A stretch of DNA of 32,545 nt from positions 1 to 32,545 of the forward strand of contig NZ_CAUVXL010000170.1 in NCBI RefSeq assembly GCF_963555915.1, written 5' to 3'. The DNA comes from Protofrankia sp963555915. GTDB taxonomy: Bacteria > Actinomycetota > Actinomycetes > Frankiales > Frankiaceae. The translations under genes and the position numbers were made by a program. Positions within the stretch are counted from its first letter, which is position 1; the number at the start of each line of letters is the position of its first letter. The notes beneath the pieces were generated by a model. That model was not told the DNA's origin. It ran no database searches and was given only the letters and a program-made list of their open reading frames with translations. Of the stretch, positions 1-8,107 are shown piece by piece.

Positions 1-29
1 GCCCAGCCCAGCCCTAAGTCAACGGCATT

Positions 30-93
30 GCTCTTAACGATGTGAATCCGATGCTCCTACCACAACACCAGATTCACATCGTTCCCAAAGAGC
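30..93. repeat. Imperfect palindromic element (hairpin) truncating an ATPase gene
   Basis: A perfect 13-bp inverted repeat (AACGATGTGAATC at 36-48 and its complement at 71-83) encloses a 22-nt loop. It is extended outward by GCTCTT at 30-35 and AAGAGC at 88-93, with a 4-nt bulge at 84-87. The last residues of the neighbouring minus-strand ATPase frame are encoded inside this hairpin, so the element marks the point where ATPase homology stops. Its size resembles the two 73-bp palindromes further right, but the sequence is unrelated. It could be a small mobile hairpin or a terminator. Confidence 0.6.
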
Positions 94-269
94 GACCGGC
101 AACAGTCCCGCGACACCGCGGCCCGTGTCGCCGGGTCATCGAGAAACCGGGCTACCCCGTCGGCCCGCGCCCGCAGCACGACCTCAGCCAGGGTGCTCTT
201 GCCAACCTGGCGGGCACCGTTGACGACCACGACCCGCGTGTCGGCCAGCGCCGCTGTGATCAGGTCCAC
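57..269 (-). pseudogene. Truncated AAA+ ATPase (DUF4143-type), N-terminal fragment
   Basis: The minus-strand frame encodes a Walker A motif (GARQVGKST, about residues 18-26 from GTG 269) preceded by the typical lead ALADTRVVVVNGAR and followed by FLDDPATRAA. This is the start of the AAA-14/DUF4143 family of about 400-residue ATP-binding proteins. Only about 70 codons remain; the rest of the ATPase core and the C-terminal domain are missing. Homology stops at about position 98, where the hairpin at 30-93 begins, and the frame then ends at a stop at 57-59. The start is uncertain: the open frame extends upstream to 467 without recognisable similarity. Probably non-functional. Confidence 0.6.
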
Positions 270-495
270 CGCTGCGTGACAGCCTGCGGCTTCGCGGTGG
301 CGACCATTGACCCGCAGCGTGAGTAAGCAGGTGCGAAATGTCGTCTTGACGCGCCCCTGCACCGATCCCACCGCACGAAACAGCTGAGGAATTGATAAAG
401 TCTGCTTCAGGTGTGCCGGGAAGCCTGGTCGGCGTGGGGGATGGACTGCAGCGATCCGCGGCAGCAACCCCGATCACGGACCAGAGGTTCGGCGG

Positions 496-2049
496 ATGCG
501 TGCGGTGGGGACAGTCCTCTTTCTTGTGGTGCTGGCAACCGCGGTAGCCACCGGGGCACGCCGCTGGCGGGTGCCCGCTCCACCGCTGCTGGTGCTGGCC
601 GGTCTTGCAGTGGCGCTCATGCCGGGCACTCCTGCCTTGCACATAGCTCCGCAGACCATCGGTCTGGTCGTCCTGCCTCCGCTGCTGTACGCCTCCGCCG
701 AGGAGCTGTCCCTGCGCGACCTGCGCATGGTGTGGCGGCCGGTCGTTGTTCTGGCGTTCGGCCTGGTACTGGCCTCCTCCGCCGCCGTGGGCGCGGTGAC
801 CGCTGCGCTCACGCCGTTGCCGGTCGCCATGGCTTTCGTGCTGGGCACGGTGCTGGCCAGTACCGACCCGGTCGCGGTCACCGCGCTCGGCCGCAGGCTC
901 GCGCTTCCCGGCCGGGTGCAGGTACTGGTACAGGCGGAGAGCCTGTTCAACGACGCCACCTCGCTGGTGCTCTTCAAGGTCGCCGTCACCGTCGCGGCGG
1001 CCTCCGGCGCGGTCAGCTGGGACGTGGTCGGCGGTGAGTTCGTCCTGCTTGCGGGCGGTGGCAGTGCGATCGGCGCGGTGGTCGCGGTGGTGGTCGCGGC
1101 CATCCGCCGCCGCACCACCGACCCCGTGCTGGAGACCGTGATCGCCCTGATCACCCCGTACACCGCCTATGTGCTCGCCGAGTCCGCGCACATGTCGGGG
1201 ATCACCGCCGTCGTGGTCGCGGGCGTGCTGCTAGGCCGGTCCGGGCACCAGCTCAGTGACGCCCATATCCGGCTGCAGCTGCACGCCGTGTACGCAGTGG
1301 TGATCTTCCTGCTGGAGAGCGTCGTCTTCAGCATCGTCGGCCTTGAACTGCCGTCCCTGATCCGTGAACTCCCGGCCGGAACCGGTCTGTGGCCGCTGCA
1401 GGCACTCGCCATCGCCGCCACTCTGATCGCCCTGCGGGTGGTGTGGATGTTCCCGCTGTCCGCGGCGGTCAGGCCCACCAGCGGCCGCCCGTCCTGGCGC
1501 CTGGCGGGCGTGGTGACCTGGGCCGGCACCCGGGGCGTGATGCCGCTGGCCGCAGCCCTGTCCATCCCGCTCACCGCCACCGACGGCACCCCACTGCCCG
1601 GGCGCCCTCTGATCCTGACCCTCACCACCGCCGTCGTCGTCTTCACTCTCGTCCTCCAGGGTCTGAGCCTTGCCCACGTCGTGAGCCGCTCCGGACTCGC
1701 CCTCGAACCCGAGCACACCGCCCGGGAGGAAACCCGTACCCGCGACCGACTCATCCACGCCGGACTCACCCACCTCGACGACATCACCGGGCTGGATACC
1801 GTCCCGGAGGCGGCCATCGACCGCGTGCGCCGCAACCTCCACGCACGCCTGGAGCAACCCACCGAGCACAACGACGACCAGCCGGGCAGGACCCTCCTCC
1901 AGGTATACCGCGAGCTGCGCCGCGAGGTGATCGCCGTGCAGAGCACCGAGCTACGCCGCCTGTATGACGCCCACCAGGTCAGCGATACGACACGTCGACG
2001 CCTGCAACGCGACCTGGACCTGGAGGAGGCCGGTCTGGGCGGGCGCTGA
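496..2049 (+). CDS. CPA1-family Na+/H+ antiporter
   Basis: A 517-residue polytopic membrane protein expected to exchange Na+ (or K+) for H+ across the cytoplasmic membrane. About 12 hydrophobic segments fill residues 1-400. The ion-binding signatures of the CPA1/NhaP family are visible: STDPVAV at 122-128 (Thr-Asp pair) and ESLFNDATSLVLF at 148-160 (Asn-Asp pair). A charged cytoplasmic tail of about 115 residues follows and may be regulatory. ATG 496 is the first start in frame and begins the first hydrophobic helix directly. The gene lies 81 bp upstream of a response-regulator/flavoprotein gene on the same strand, an arrangement I recall from other actinobacteria and which suggests a functional link between ion homeostasis and redox sensing. 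Family confident; transported ion not determinable. Confidence 0.9.
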   Translation: MRAVGTVLFLVVLATAVATGARRWRVPAPPLLVLAGLAVALMPGTPALHIAPQTIGLVVLPPLLYASAEELSLRDLRMVWRPVVVLAFGLVLASSAAVGAVTAALTPLPVAMAFVLGTVLASTDPVAVTALGRRLALPGRVQVLVQAESLFNDATSLVLFKVAVTVAAASGAVSWDVVGGEFVLLAGGGSAIGAVVAVVVAAIRRRTTDPVLETVIALITPYTAYVLAESAHMSGITAVVVAGVLLGRSGHQLSDAHIRLQLHAVYAVVIFLLESVVFSIVGLELPSLIRELPAGTGLWPLQALAIAATLIALRVVWMFPLSAAVRPTSGRPSWRLAGVVTWAGTRGVMPLAAALSIPLTATDGTPLPGRPLILTLTTAVVVFTLVLQGLSLAHVVSRSGLALEPEHTAREETRTRDRLIHAGLTHLDDITGLDTVPEAAIDRVRRNLHARLEQPTEHNDDQPGRTLLQVYRELRREVIAVQSTELRRLYDAHQVSDTTRRRLQRDLDLEEAGLGGR

Positions 2050-2130
2050 GGTTCCGATAACCCCGACAGAGGATTGTCGTTGCCGCGACGACCTGCCGGG
2101 GACGGGCCGCACGTGCTTGACTGGTTAACC

Positions 2131-3807
2131 ATGACGGCGCCCCGTTCGGCCGTGCGCGCGGCACTGATCACCGTCGACGATGACCAGAGCGTCTCCCGTG
2201 CGGTCAGCCGCGACCTGCGACGGCGCTACGGTGAGAACCACCGGATCATCCGAGCCGAGTCGGGCGAGCAGGCGCTGGACGCCATGCGCGAGCTGAAGCT
2301 GCGCGGCGACCAGGTCGCGGTGATTCTGGCCGACTACCGCATGCCGCGGATGAACGGCATCGAGTTCCTCGAACAGGCGATGGACCTGTTCCCCACGGCC
2401 CGGCGGGTGCTGCTGACCGCGTACGCCGACACCGATGCCGCGATCGACGCCATCAACGTCGTCGATCTGGACCACTACCTGCTCAAGCCGTGGGATCCGC
2501 CGGAGGAGAAGCTCTACCCGGTCGTGGACGCCCTGCTCGACGCCTGGCGCACCACGGACCATCGGCCCGTGCCGGAGACCAAGGTCGTCGGCCACCGCTG
2601 GTCGGCGCGGTCGCACGAGGTCCGCGATTTCCTCGCCCGCAACCAGGTGCCCTACCGGTGGTACCTCGCCGACGAGCCGGAAGGCGAGCGGCTGCTGGCC
2701 GCGGCCGGAGCGGACGGCGTCACCCTCCCGGTTGTGATCACCGAAAGCGGCGAGGCACTGGTGGAGCCCACCGATTCCGAACTCGCCAACCGGGTCGGGC
2801 TCAGCACCGCGCCGGCCGCCGACTTCTACGACGTGATCGTCATCGGCGGGGGTCCGGCGGGCCTGGGCGCGGCCGTGTACGGCGCATCCGAAGGGCTGCG
2901 GACCGTGCTGGTCGAGCGGACCGCAACCGGTGGCCAGGCCGGACAGAGCTCACGGATCGAGAACTATCTCGGCTTCCCCGACGGAGTCTCCGGGGCGCAG
3001 CTCACCGACCGTGCCCGCCGGCAGGCAACCAAATTCGGCGCCGAGGTACTCACCGCCCGTGACGTCGTCGGCCTGGAGGCCAACGGCTCGGCGCGGACGG
3101 TGCACTTCGCCGACAGTGGACAAATCGACGCCCACACGGTCATCCTGGCGACCGGCGTGTCCTACCGGCAGCTGGCGGCTCCCGGGCTGGAGACGCTGAC
3201 CGGCCGCGGCGTGTTCTACGGCTCCGCGCTGACCGAGGCGTCCGGCTGCGCCGGGCAGGAGGTCTACATCGTCGGCGGGGCGAACTCCGCCGGGCAGGCG
3301 GCGGTGTACTTCGCCCGGCACGCCCGCTCGGTGGTCATGCTCGTCCGCGGCCTGTCGCTGGAAGCGTCCATGTCCCACTACCTCATCGAGCAGATCGCCG
3401 GCATCCCGGCGATCTCAGTACGGCCCTGCACCGAGGTCGTCGCCGGCCATGGCACGCAACACCTGGAGCAGCTGACGCTCCGTGACAATGCGACCGGTGC
3501 GACGGAGACGGTCGATGCGCAGTGGCTGTTCGTCTTCATCGGGGCGGCGCCGCGCACCGACTGGTTGGACGGCGTGATCGTCCGCGACGGCCGCGGATTC
3601 GTCATAGCCGGCCCTGACCTCGTGGTCGACGGACAACGACCCCGCGGATGGCCCCTGGACCGGGATCCGTACCACCTGGAGACCAGCGTTCCGGGTGTCT
3701 TCGTGGCCGGCGACGCGCGGGCCGAGTCGGTGAAGCGAGTCGCGTCCGCGGTCGGTGAGGGTGCTATGGCCATCACCCTGGTCCACCGGTATCTGGACAA
3801 GCGATGA
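2131..3807 (+). CDS. Response regulator fused to thioredoxin-reductase-like FAD oxidoreductase
   Basis: A 558-residue fusion. Residues 10-140 form a CheY-like receiver: acidic pocket VDDDQ at 15-19, phospho-acceptor Asp68 in LADYRMPRMNG, and the conserved Lys119-Pro. Residues 150-225 look like a glutaredoxin/thioredoxin-fold linker without a CxxC. Residues 232 to the end form a TrxR-type flavoprotein: FAD-binding VIGGGPAGLGA near 237-247, TATGGQAG, NADPH-binding VGGANSAGQAA near 381-391, and a C-terminal FVAGDAR. The thioredoxin-reductase CATC active site is replaced (GRGVFYGSALTEASGC; only Cys373 nearby), so classical disulfide reduction is unlikely; I recall this as usual for the fused family. 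ATG 2131 is preferred over TTG 2074 because the receiver fold begins right after it. The stop overlaps the next start (ATGA, 3804-3807), implying coupling with the histidine kinase, its likely phosphodonor. Confidence 0.88.
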   Translation: MTAPRSAVRAALITVDDDQSVSRAVSRDLRRRYGENHRIIRAESGEQALDAMRELKLRGDQVAVILADYRMPRMNGIEFLEQAMDLFPTARRVLLTAYADTDAAIDAINVVDLDHYLLKPWDPPEEKLYPVVDALLDAWRTTDHRPVPETKVVGHRWSARSHEVRDFLARNQVPYRWYLADEPEGERLLAAAGADGVTLPVVITESGEALVEPTDSELANRVGLSTAPAADFYDVIVIGGGPAGLGAAVYGASEGLRTVLVERTATGGQAGQSSRIENYLGFPDGVSGAQLTDRARRQATKFGAEVLTARDVVGLEANGSARTVHFADSGQIDAHTVILATGVSYRQLAAPGLETLTGRGVFYGSALTEASGCAGQEVYIVGGANSAGQAAVYFARHARSVVMLVRGLSLEASMSHYLIEQIAGIPAISVRPCTEVVAGHGTQHLEQLTLRDNATGATETVDAQWLFVFIGAAPRTDWLDGVIVRDGRGFVIAGPDLVVDGQRPRGWPLDRDPYHLETSVPGVFVAGDARAESVKRVASAVGEGAMAITLVHRYLDKR

Positions 3808-5318
3808 CCGACCCGGCGCAGAGCGCCACCGCGCCTCCGACCACCTCGGCCACCTCGGCCACCTCGACGGCGTGCAGCCCGGACGAGCTCCGCACGCTGT
3901 TCCTGTTCGAGAAACTCACCGAGGACCAGTTGGCCTGGCTGTGCGCGCAAGGACGCGCCGAGTCCATCGGACCAGGACAGGTCTTCACCGAAGGCGAGCC
4001 TGCCACCTGCTTCTACGTGCTCATCGAGGGCGCGCTGGTGATGTCACGGCGGATCGGTGCCGACGACGTGGAAATCAACCGCACATCCCAGCGCGGCGTG
4101 TACACGGGCGCCTTTCAGGCCTACCTGGGCGACCGTGTGCCGCAGGTCTACAGCGCCTCGTTGCGGGCCAGCGAGCCGTCGCGTTTCTTCGTGCTCCCGG
4201 CGGATGCGCTGGCGCGGCTGATGCACGAATGGTTCCCGATGGCCGTGCACATGCTGGAGGGGTTGTTCCTCGGCATGCGGACCACCCAGCAGGCGGTCGG
4301 TCAGCGGGAACGGCTGCTGGCGTTGGGCTCCCTGTCCGCCGGGCTCACCCATGAGCTGAACAATCCGGCCGCCGCCGCGGTACGGGCCACGTCGGCGTTG
4401 CGGGAGCGGGTCGCCGGGATGCGGCACAAACTCGGCTTGATCGCCTCGGGACCCTACGACCGGGCCACCCTGGAAACCCTGATCCGACTGCAGGAGGAGG
4501 CGGTGGAGCGGGTCGCGAAGGCGCCCGTTCTGACTCCGCTGGAGGTCGGCGACAGGGAGGATGCGGTCACCGACTGGCTCGACGAACACGGCATCGCCGG
4601 CGGGTGGGATCTCGCCCCGACCTTCGTCCAGGCCGGTCTCGACCTTGCCTGGCTGGACCAGGTCACGGCCAGCGTCCCCGGCGCGATACTCGAAGGTGCC
4701 GTCCGGTGGCTCAACTACACGGTCGAAACCGAGCTACTCGTGAACGAGATCGAGGACTCCACGACTCGGATCTCGACCCTGGTGACCGCCGCCAAGCAGT
4801 ACTCCCAGCTGGACCGCGCGCCCTACCAGCGGGTCGACGTCCACGAGCTGCTGGACAGCACCCTGGTCATGCTCGCCGGCACGATCGGCGAGCGCATCAC
4901 CGTTGTCAGGGACTACGACCGGACGCTACCGAAGATCCCCGCCTATGCCGCCGAACTCAACCAGGTCTGGACAAATCTGATCGACAACGCGGTCGCCGCC
5001 ATGGACGGCGCCGGCACGTTGACCGTGCGCACGACATCCAGCCAGGACCACCTGGCCGTCGACCACCTGGTGATCGACCACCTGGTGGTCGAGATCGCGG
5101 ACACCGGGGCGGGCGTGGCACCGGAGATCCGTGACCGGATCTTCGAACCGTTCTTCACCACCAAACCGGTGGGCGAGGGCACCGGTCTGGGCCTGGACAT
5201 CTCCTGGCGCATCGTGGTCACCAAACACCACGGCGACCTGTCAGTGGAGTCAGTGCCCGGTGACACCCGCTTCCGGGTGCGGCTGCCTGCCCAGCCAGCC
5301 GATGAAGCGACCGTATGA
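3804..5318 (+). CDS. Sensor histidine kinase with N-terminal cyclic-nucleotide-binding domain
   Basis: A 504-residue soluble protein. Residues about 28-150 resemble a cNMP-binding (Crp-type) domain (LFLFEKLTEDQLAWL, then GQVFTEGEPATCFYVLIEGAL). His183 in LSAGLTHELNNPAAA is the phospho-accepting histidine of a HisKA-like region. The C-terminus is a HATPase domain: N box NQVWTNLIDNAVAAMDG, G1 IADTGAG, F box FEPFFTTK, G2 GEGTGLGLDI. No membrane segment is seen, so it should sense a cytosolic ligand. ATG overlaps the upstream stop by 4 bp, so it is almost certainly the partner of the response-regulator/flavoprotein. Residues 13-22 are encoded by a 9-bp tandem repeat (3841-3867), and a DHL-V motif is repeated three times before the G1 box; both look like slippage-derived linkers. 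Confidence 0.88.
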   Translation: MTDPAQSATAPPTTSATSATSTACSPDELRTLFLFEKLTEDQLAWLCAQGRAESIGPGQVFTEGEPATCFYVLIEGALVMSRRIGADDVEINRTSQRGVYTGAFQAYLGDRVPQVYSASLRASEPSRFFVLPADALARLMHEWFPMAVHMLEGLFLGMRTTQQAVGQRERLLALGSLSAGLTHELNNPAAAAVRATSALRERVAGMRHKLGLIASGPYDRATLETLIRLQEEAVERVAKAPVLTPLEVGDREDAVTDWLDEHGIAGGWDLAPTFVQAGLDLAWLDQVTASVPGAILEGAVRWLNYTVETELLVNEIEDSTTRISTLVTAAKQYSQLDRAPYQRVDVHELLDSTLVMLAGTIGERITVVRDYDRTLPKIPAYAAELNQVWTNLIDNAVAAMDGAGTLTVRTTSSQDHLAVDHLVIDHLVVEIADTGAGVAPEIRDRIFEPFFTTKPVGEGTGLGLDISWRIVVTKHHGDLSVESVPGDTRFRVRLPAQPADEATV

Positions 5319-5349
5319 CCGAGCGAGCCGCAAGAGCGAGGTGAGCCGC

Positions 5350-5703
5350 ATGACTGAGGTGACCACGATCGATCCGTCCGCGACACCGAGCGGAACGGGA
5401 TGCGCCGAATGCACCGCCGGCAACGGCCCCGGATGGTGGTTCCATCTGCGTCGCTGCGCCCGATGCGGCCACATCGGCTGCTGCGACTCCTCCCCCTCCC
5501 AGCACGCGAGCGCGCACGCGGCCACAACCGGCCATCCGCTGATCCGCAGCTTCGAGCCAGGCGAGACCTGGTTCTGGGACTACCAGACCGAACAGTTCTA
5601 CGACGGGCCGCCGCTGGCGCCGCCCGAGCATCACCCACTGGGCCAACCGACGCCTGGCCCGGTCGGGCGGGTGCCCGCCGACTGGCAGGACCACCTGCGC
5701 TGA
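5350..5703 (+). CDS. UBP-type zinc-finger protein
   Basis: A 117-residue protein made almost entirely of a ZnF-UBP domain. Cys18, Cys21, Cys36, Cys39 and Cys44/45, with histidines at 52, 56 and 62, are spaced as in the family (CAEC, then CARCGHIGCCDSSPSQHASAHAATTGHP), followed by the typical FEPGETWFWDY segment. In eukaryotes this fold binds the C-terminal GlyGly of ubiquitin; the ligand in bacteria is unknown. ATG 5350 is chosen because a purine-rich stretch lies just upstream; GTG 5341 is an in-frame alternative. It starts 31 bp after the kinase gene and probably belongs to the same transcript. Its association with this antiporter/flavoprotein/kinase set suggests a role in the same sensory module (inference). 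Confidence 0.88.
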   Translation: MTEVTTIDPSATPSGTGCAECTAGNGPGWWFHLRRCARCGHIGCCDSSPSQHASAHAATTGHPLIRSFEPGETWFWDYQTEQFYDGPPLAPPEHHPLGQPTPGPVGRVPADWQDHLR

Positions 5704-5726
5704 GAACGGATATCGTCCGTCAACAA

Positions 5727-5799
5727 GATCGGCGCGAGTTTGTCGTCAGGTACGCCAATCCGGCCGAAAACCGTACCTGACGACAAACAAACGCCGATC
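5727..5799. repeat. 73-bp palindromic element, copy 1
   Basis: Two 28-nt arms (5727-5754 and 5772-5799), complementary at 25 of 28 positions, flank a 17-nt loop. The ends are GATCGGCG and CGCCGATC. The first 20 nt (GATCGGCGCGAGTTTGTCGT) are identical to those of copy 2 at 31668-31740, and total length and 28-17-28 layout are the same, while the loop is different. It sits between two convergent genes. This is consistent with a small non-autonomous mobile hairpin (MITE- or REP-like) whose arms are conserved and whose loop is free to drift. Confidence 0.75.
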
Positions 5800-5810
5800 A
5801 CGATCTCCAC

Positions 5811-5832
5811 GATCGGCCGCGCACGGCCGATC
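5811..5832. terminator. Terminator-like hairpin between convergent transcripts
   Basis: An 8-bp perfect stem, GATCGGCC at 5811-5818 and GGCCGATC at 5825-5832, encloses a 6-nt loop (GCGCAC). It lies at the meeting point of the plus-strand UBP gene and the minus-strand helicase gene and touches the latter's stop codon. There is no U-tract, as is common for actinobacterial terminators, so it could serve both directions. Confidence 0.5.
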
Positions 5833-8107
5833 AGGGGTGTGTGACGGCGGAAAGGAAAGGACTCGGGGTGCCGTGCCAGAAGATGGCGAGCTCGTCGCGG
5901 GCCCGGGTCGCGGCCACGAAGAGCAGGGAGCGGTCGCGCGTCCGTTCCCGCTGGTAGCGCTTGGGGTCGATGTCCTGGTACTGCTCGATGCCGCGACGCG
6001 GTACCAGCCCCGCACCCACTCCACCAATGATCATTTTTCGGTATTCGAGCCCCTTGAAGCGGTGCATCGTGCCCACGTGCACACCGTCATGCTGCTTCGG
6101 CCCGTCGGGGCCGATCTCGACGGCGGTGACGCCATCCTCGGAAAGCCGTTGAATGACCTCGCCGGCCAGCTGTCTGGTCGGTAGACACACCGCGATCGAG
6201 CCGTCGGTCATCGAGCCGTCGAGCGCAGTCCCCCAGGCCTGAATCTGCCGGCTGATCAGCTGCTGTTCCTCGGCCCAGGTGCCCACGCCGTGCAGCGCCG
6301 GGCGGCCACCGTGCAGCAGCGAGCGGTATCCGGCAAGATTCTCCTCGCCACCGTCCAGATCGTCATATGTCTCGCCGCTGAGCAGTTCCAACGCCGTGGC
6401 CAGGATCTGCCGCGTCGTTCGGTAACTGAGGGTGAGCTTGGCTGAGCGTCCACGGATGTTGACCCCGAGGCTGCCCAGGGTGACGTAGTTGTCGTAGATG
6501 CGCTGGTGGGTGTCGCCGACGAGGAACATGTCGTCCGCCATGGCGGGGACCATGGCGCGCAGCATCTTCCAGTGCGCGGCGCTGAGATCCTGCGCCTCGT
6601 CGACGACGATGTGCCGGTAGCGGTAGCGCGGGGTGGAACCGGAGCTGCTCTCCCCGCTGACCTCCCGTTGGCCAAAAGTCCGCTGGATCTGCACCTCGCG
6701 GTCCAACTCCAGGCGTGCCGCGCGGCCGGCGAGCTGACGCCAGGTCCACACGCCGTTGTCCTCAAGGCGCTTTTCGAACCGTTCGGCGAGCCGCCAGACG
6801 GCGTCGCGGTCCTGGCGGGTGAGCGCACGGCCACGGCCCGGTCGGCGTGCCTTGAAATAGTCGGTCCGCGAGCTCAGTACCTGCCCGAGGATGACCTGCG
6901 ACCATTCGCCGGCCAGGAACTCCGGCTCCCACCGTGTCTCGCCCAGTTCGAACAGCATGGTCCGCCACTGGTCGACGGCCACCGTGTCATCGACGATCCG
7001 GCGACGGCCGTCGAGCCCGGCTTCGGCGACGACCCTGCTGGCGAGCTTGTCGATGTTGATGATGTCCACCCGGGCGACCAGCTCCGGCCCGGCCAGCGCC
7101 AGCAGTCGGGTGCGCAGGTCCGCGGCGAGATTGCGGTTGAAGGTCGTCAACAGGATCGGTTTGTCGTCCCCCGGTGGCAGGCGTTCGGCCAGGTGGCGGG
7201 CGCGGTGCAGCGCCACGATGGTCTTGCCGGTTCCGGGGCCACCGCCGACCCTGGCCGGCCCGTTGTACCGGCGTTCGACCAGCTTGCGCTGGGTGGGGTG
7301 CAGGAAGACCTGCCAGCGGGCGAACGACTCGGCGAGGATCGCCCGCAGCGCGGCGTCATCGCTGGTGACCTGGGTTGCCGGACGCCCCACCGCGGCGGCG
7401 AAGTCGTCGGGGTTGACCGGTTCACCGGCACGGACGGGGTCGGTCACCTCCTCCAGCACCTGCTCGAAGGTCTTGCCGTCGTGTAAGGCCAGCAGGACGT
7501 CGGCAGTGAGCTGGGGCGCGATGTCGGCGAGGGCGAGCAGTTCGTCCTCGGTGACGATCCGCCGGATGAGCGGGATCAGCGGTTCGGACACGCCGAGGTC
7601 GAGCAGGACCTGGTCTGCGATATCCGCGAAGAGCGGGCGCGGCCCCGCCTTTTCCATGGCTTTCACGGCTTGCGTGGCTTTCACGGCTTGCGTGGCTTGC
7701 GTGGCTTGCCCGGCGTTGCCGTCCGGCTCCGGCGGCAGGAGGCGCCCGACAATGCTGTCACCGACCGGGGACAGGTCGACGACCTCAATACCGCCGGTGA
7801 CCCGGTTGATCTGGTAGCGGTACCGGTCGAGGTTGTCGTAGACGTCCTTACGGTTGCGCACCGAGAGGAGCAGGTAATCCTGCGCACCGACGTGCAGCAG
7901 CAACGCCCGGAAATCGTTGCCGACCCGGGCCGACCACAGCCGCGGGTCTCCCTTGAGTTGCTTGAAGTGCAGCCCCGGGCTCTGCGGATTACGCCGGAAC
8001 TTGTCCTGGAACTCGTAGACCGCGCCCTTTTCGGTGCGTGACAGCGCCAGGATCTCCTTGTCCGCCCGCTCCAGGATCCGCAGCGTCACCCCGCCCTGGG
8101 CACTCAC
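5831..8107 (-). CDS. UvrD-like SF1 helicase with N-terminal RelE/ParE-type domain
   Basis: A 758-residue protein, last gene of the defence-like operon. Residues 8-100 resemble a RelE/ParE/YafQ toxin fold (GLHFKQLKGDPRLWSARVGNDFRALL, then DYLLLSVRNRKDVYD). Residues 135-152 are a low-complexity linker from 18/9-bp DNA repeats. The rest is a UvrD/Rep-type superfamily 1 motor: Walker A GGPGTGKT at 289-296, Walker B VVDEAQD near 500, a UvrD motif V-like segment (HRFKGLEY), and motif VI LLFVAATRARDEL near the C-terminus. GTG 8107 is chosen because it overlaps the upstream stop as GTGA, the same junction style as the rest of the operon; the open frame extends upstream to 8173 without similarity. Expected role: 3'-5' DNA unwinding or displacement. 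Whether the RelE-like domain still cleaves RNA is unknown. Confidence 0.85.
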   Translation of the reverse strand: MSAQGGVTLRILERADKEILALSRTEKGAVYEFQDKFRRNPQSPGLHFKQLKGDPRLWSARVGNDFRALLLHVGAQDYLLLSVRNRKDVYDNLDRYRYQINRVTGGIEVVDLSPVGDSIVGRLLPPEPDGNAGQATQATQAVKATQAVKAMEKAGPRPLFADIADQVLLDLGVSEPLIPLIRRIVTEDELLALADIAPQLTADVLLALHDGKTFEQVLEEVTDPVRAGEPVNPDDFAAAVGRPATQVTSDDAALRAILAESFARWQVFLHPTQRKLVERRYNGPARVGGGPGTGKTIVALHRARHLAERLPPGDDKPILLTTFNRNLAADLRTRLLALAGPELVARVDIINIDKLASRVVAEAGLDGRRRIVDDTVAVDQWRTMLFELGETRWEPEFLAGEWSQVILGQVLSSRTDYFKARRPGRGRALTRQDRDAVWRLAERFEKRLEDNGVWTWRQLAGRAARLELDREVQIQRTFGQREVSGESSSGSTPRYRYRHIVVDEAQDLSAAHWKMLRAMVPAMADDMFLVGDTHQRIYDNYVTLGSLGVNIRGRSAKLTLSYRTTRQILATALELLSGETYDDLDGGEENLAGYRSLLHGGRPALHGVGTWAEEQQLISRQIQAWGTALDGSMTDGSIAVCLPTRQLAGEVIQRLSEDGVTAVEIGPDGPKQHDGVHVGTMHRFKGLEYRKMIIGGVGAGLVPRRGIEQYQDIDPKRYQRERTRDRSLLFVAATRARDELAIFWHGTPSPFLSAVTHP
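7659..7708. repeat. In-frame 18/9-bp tandem repeat in the RelE-UvrD linker
   Basis: An 18-bp unit (GGCTTTCACGGCTTGCGT) occurs twice at 7659-7694, followed by two degenerate 9-bp units. On the minus strand it encodes the repeated Ala-Thr-Gln / Ala-Val-Lys linker. Unit lengths are multiples of three, so copy-number changes alter linker length without a frameshift. Confidence 0.75.

Noticed and set aside
2131..3807. Functional thioredoxin reductase (trxB)
   Set aside because: The CxxC redox site is absent and a receiver domain is fused; only the FAD/NADPH scaffold is shared.
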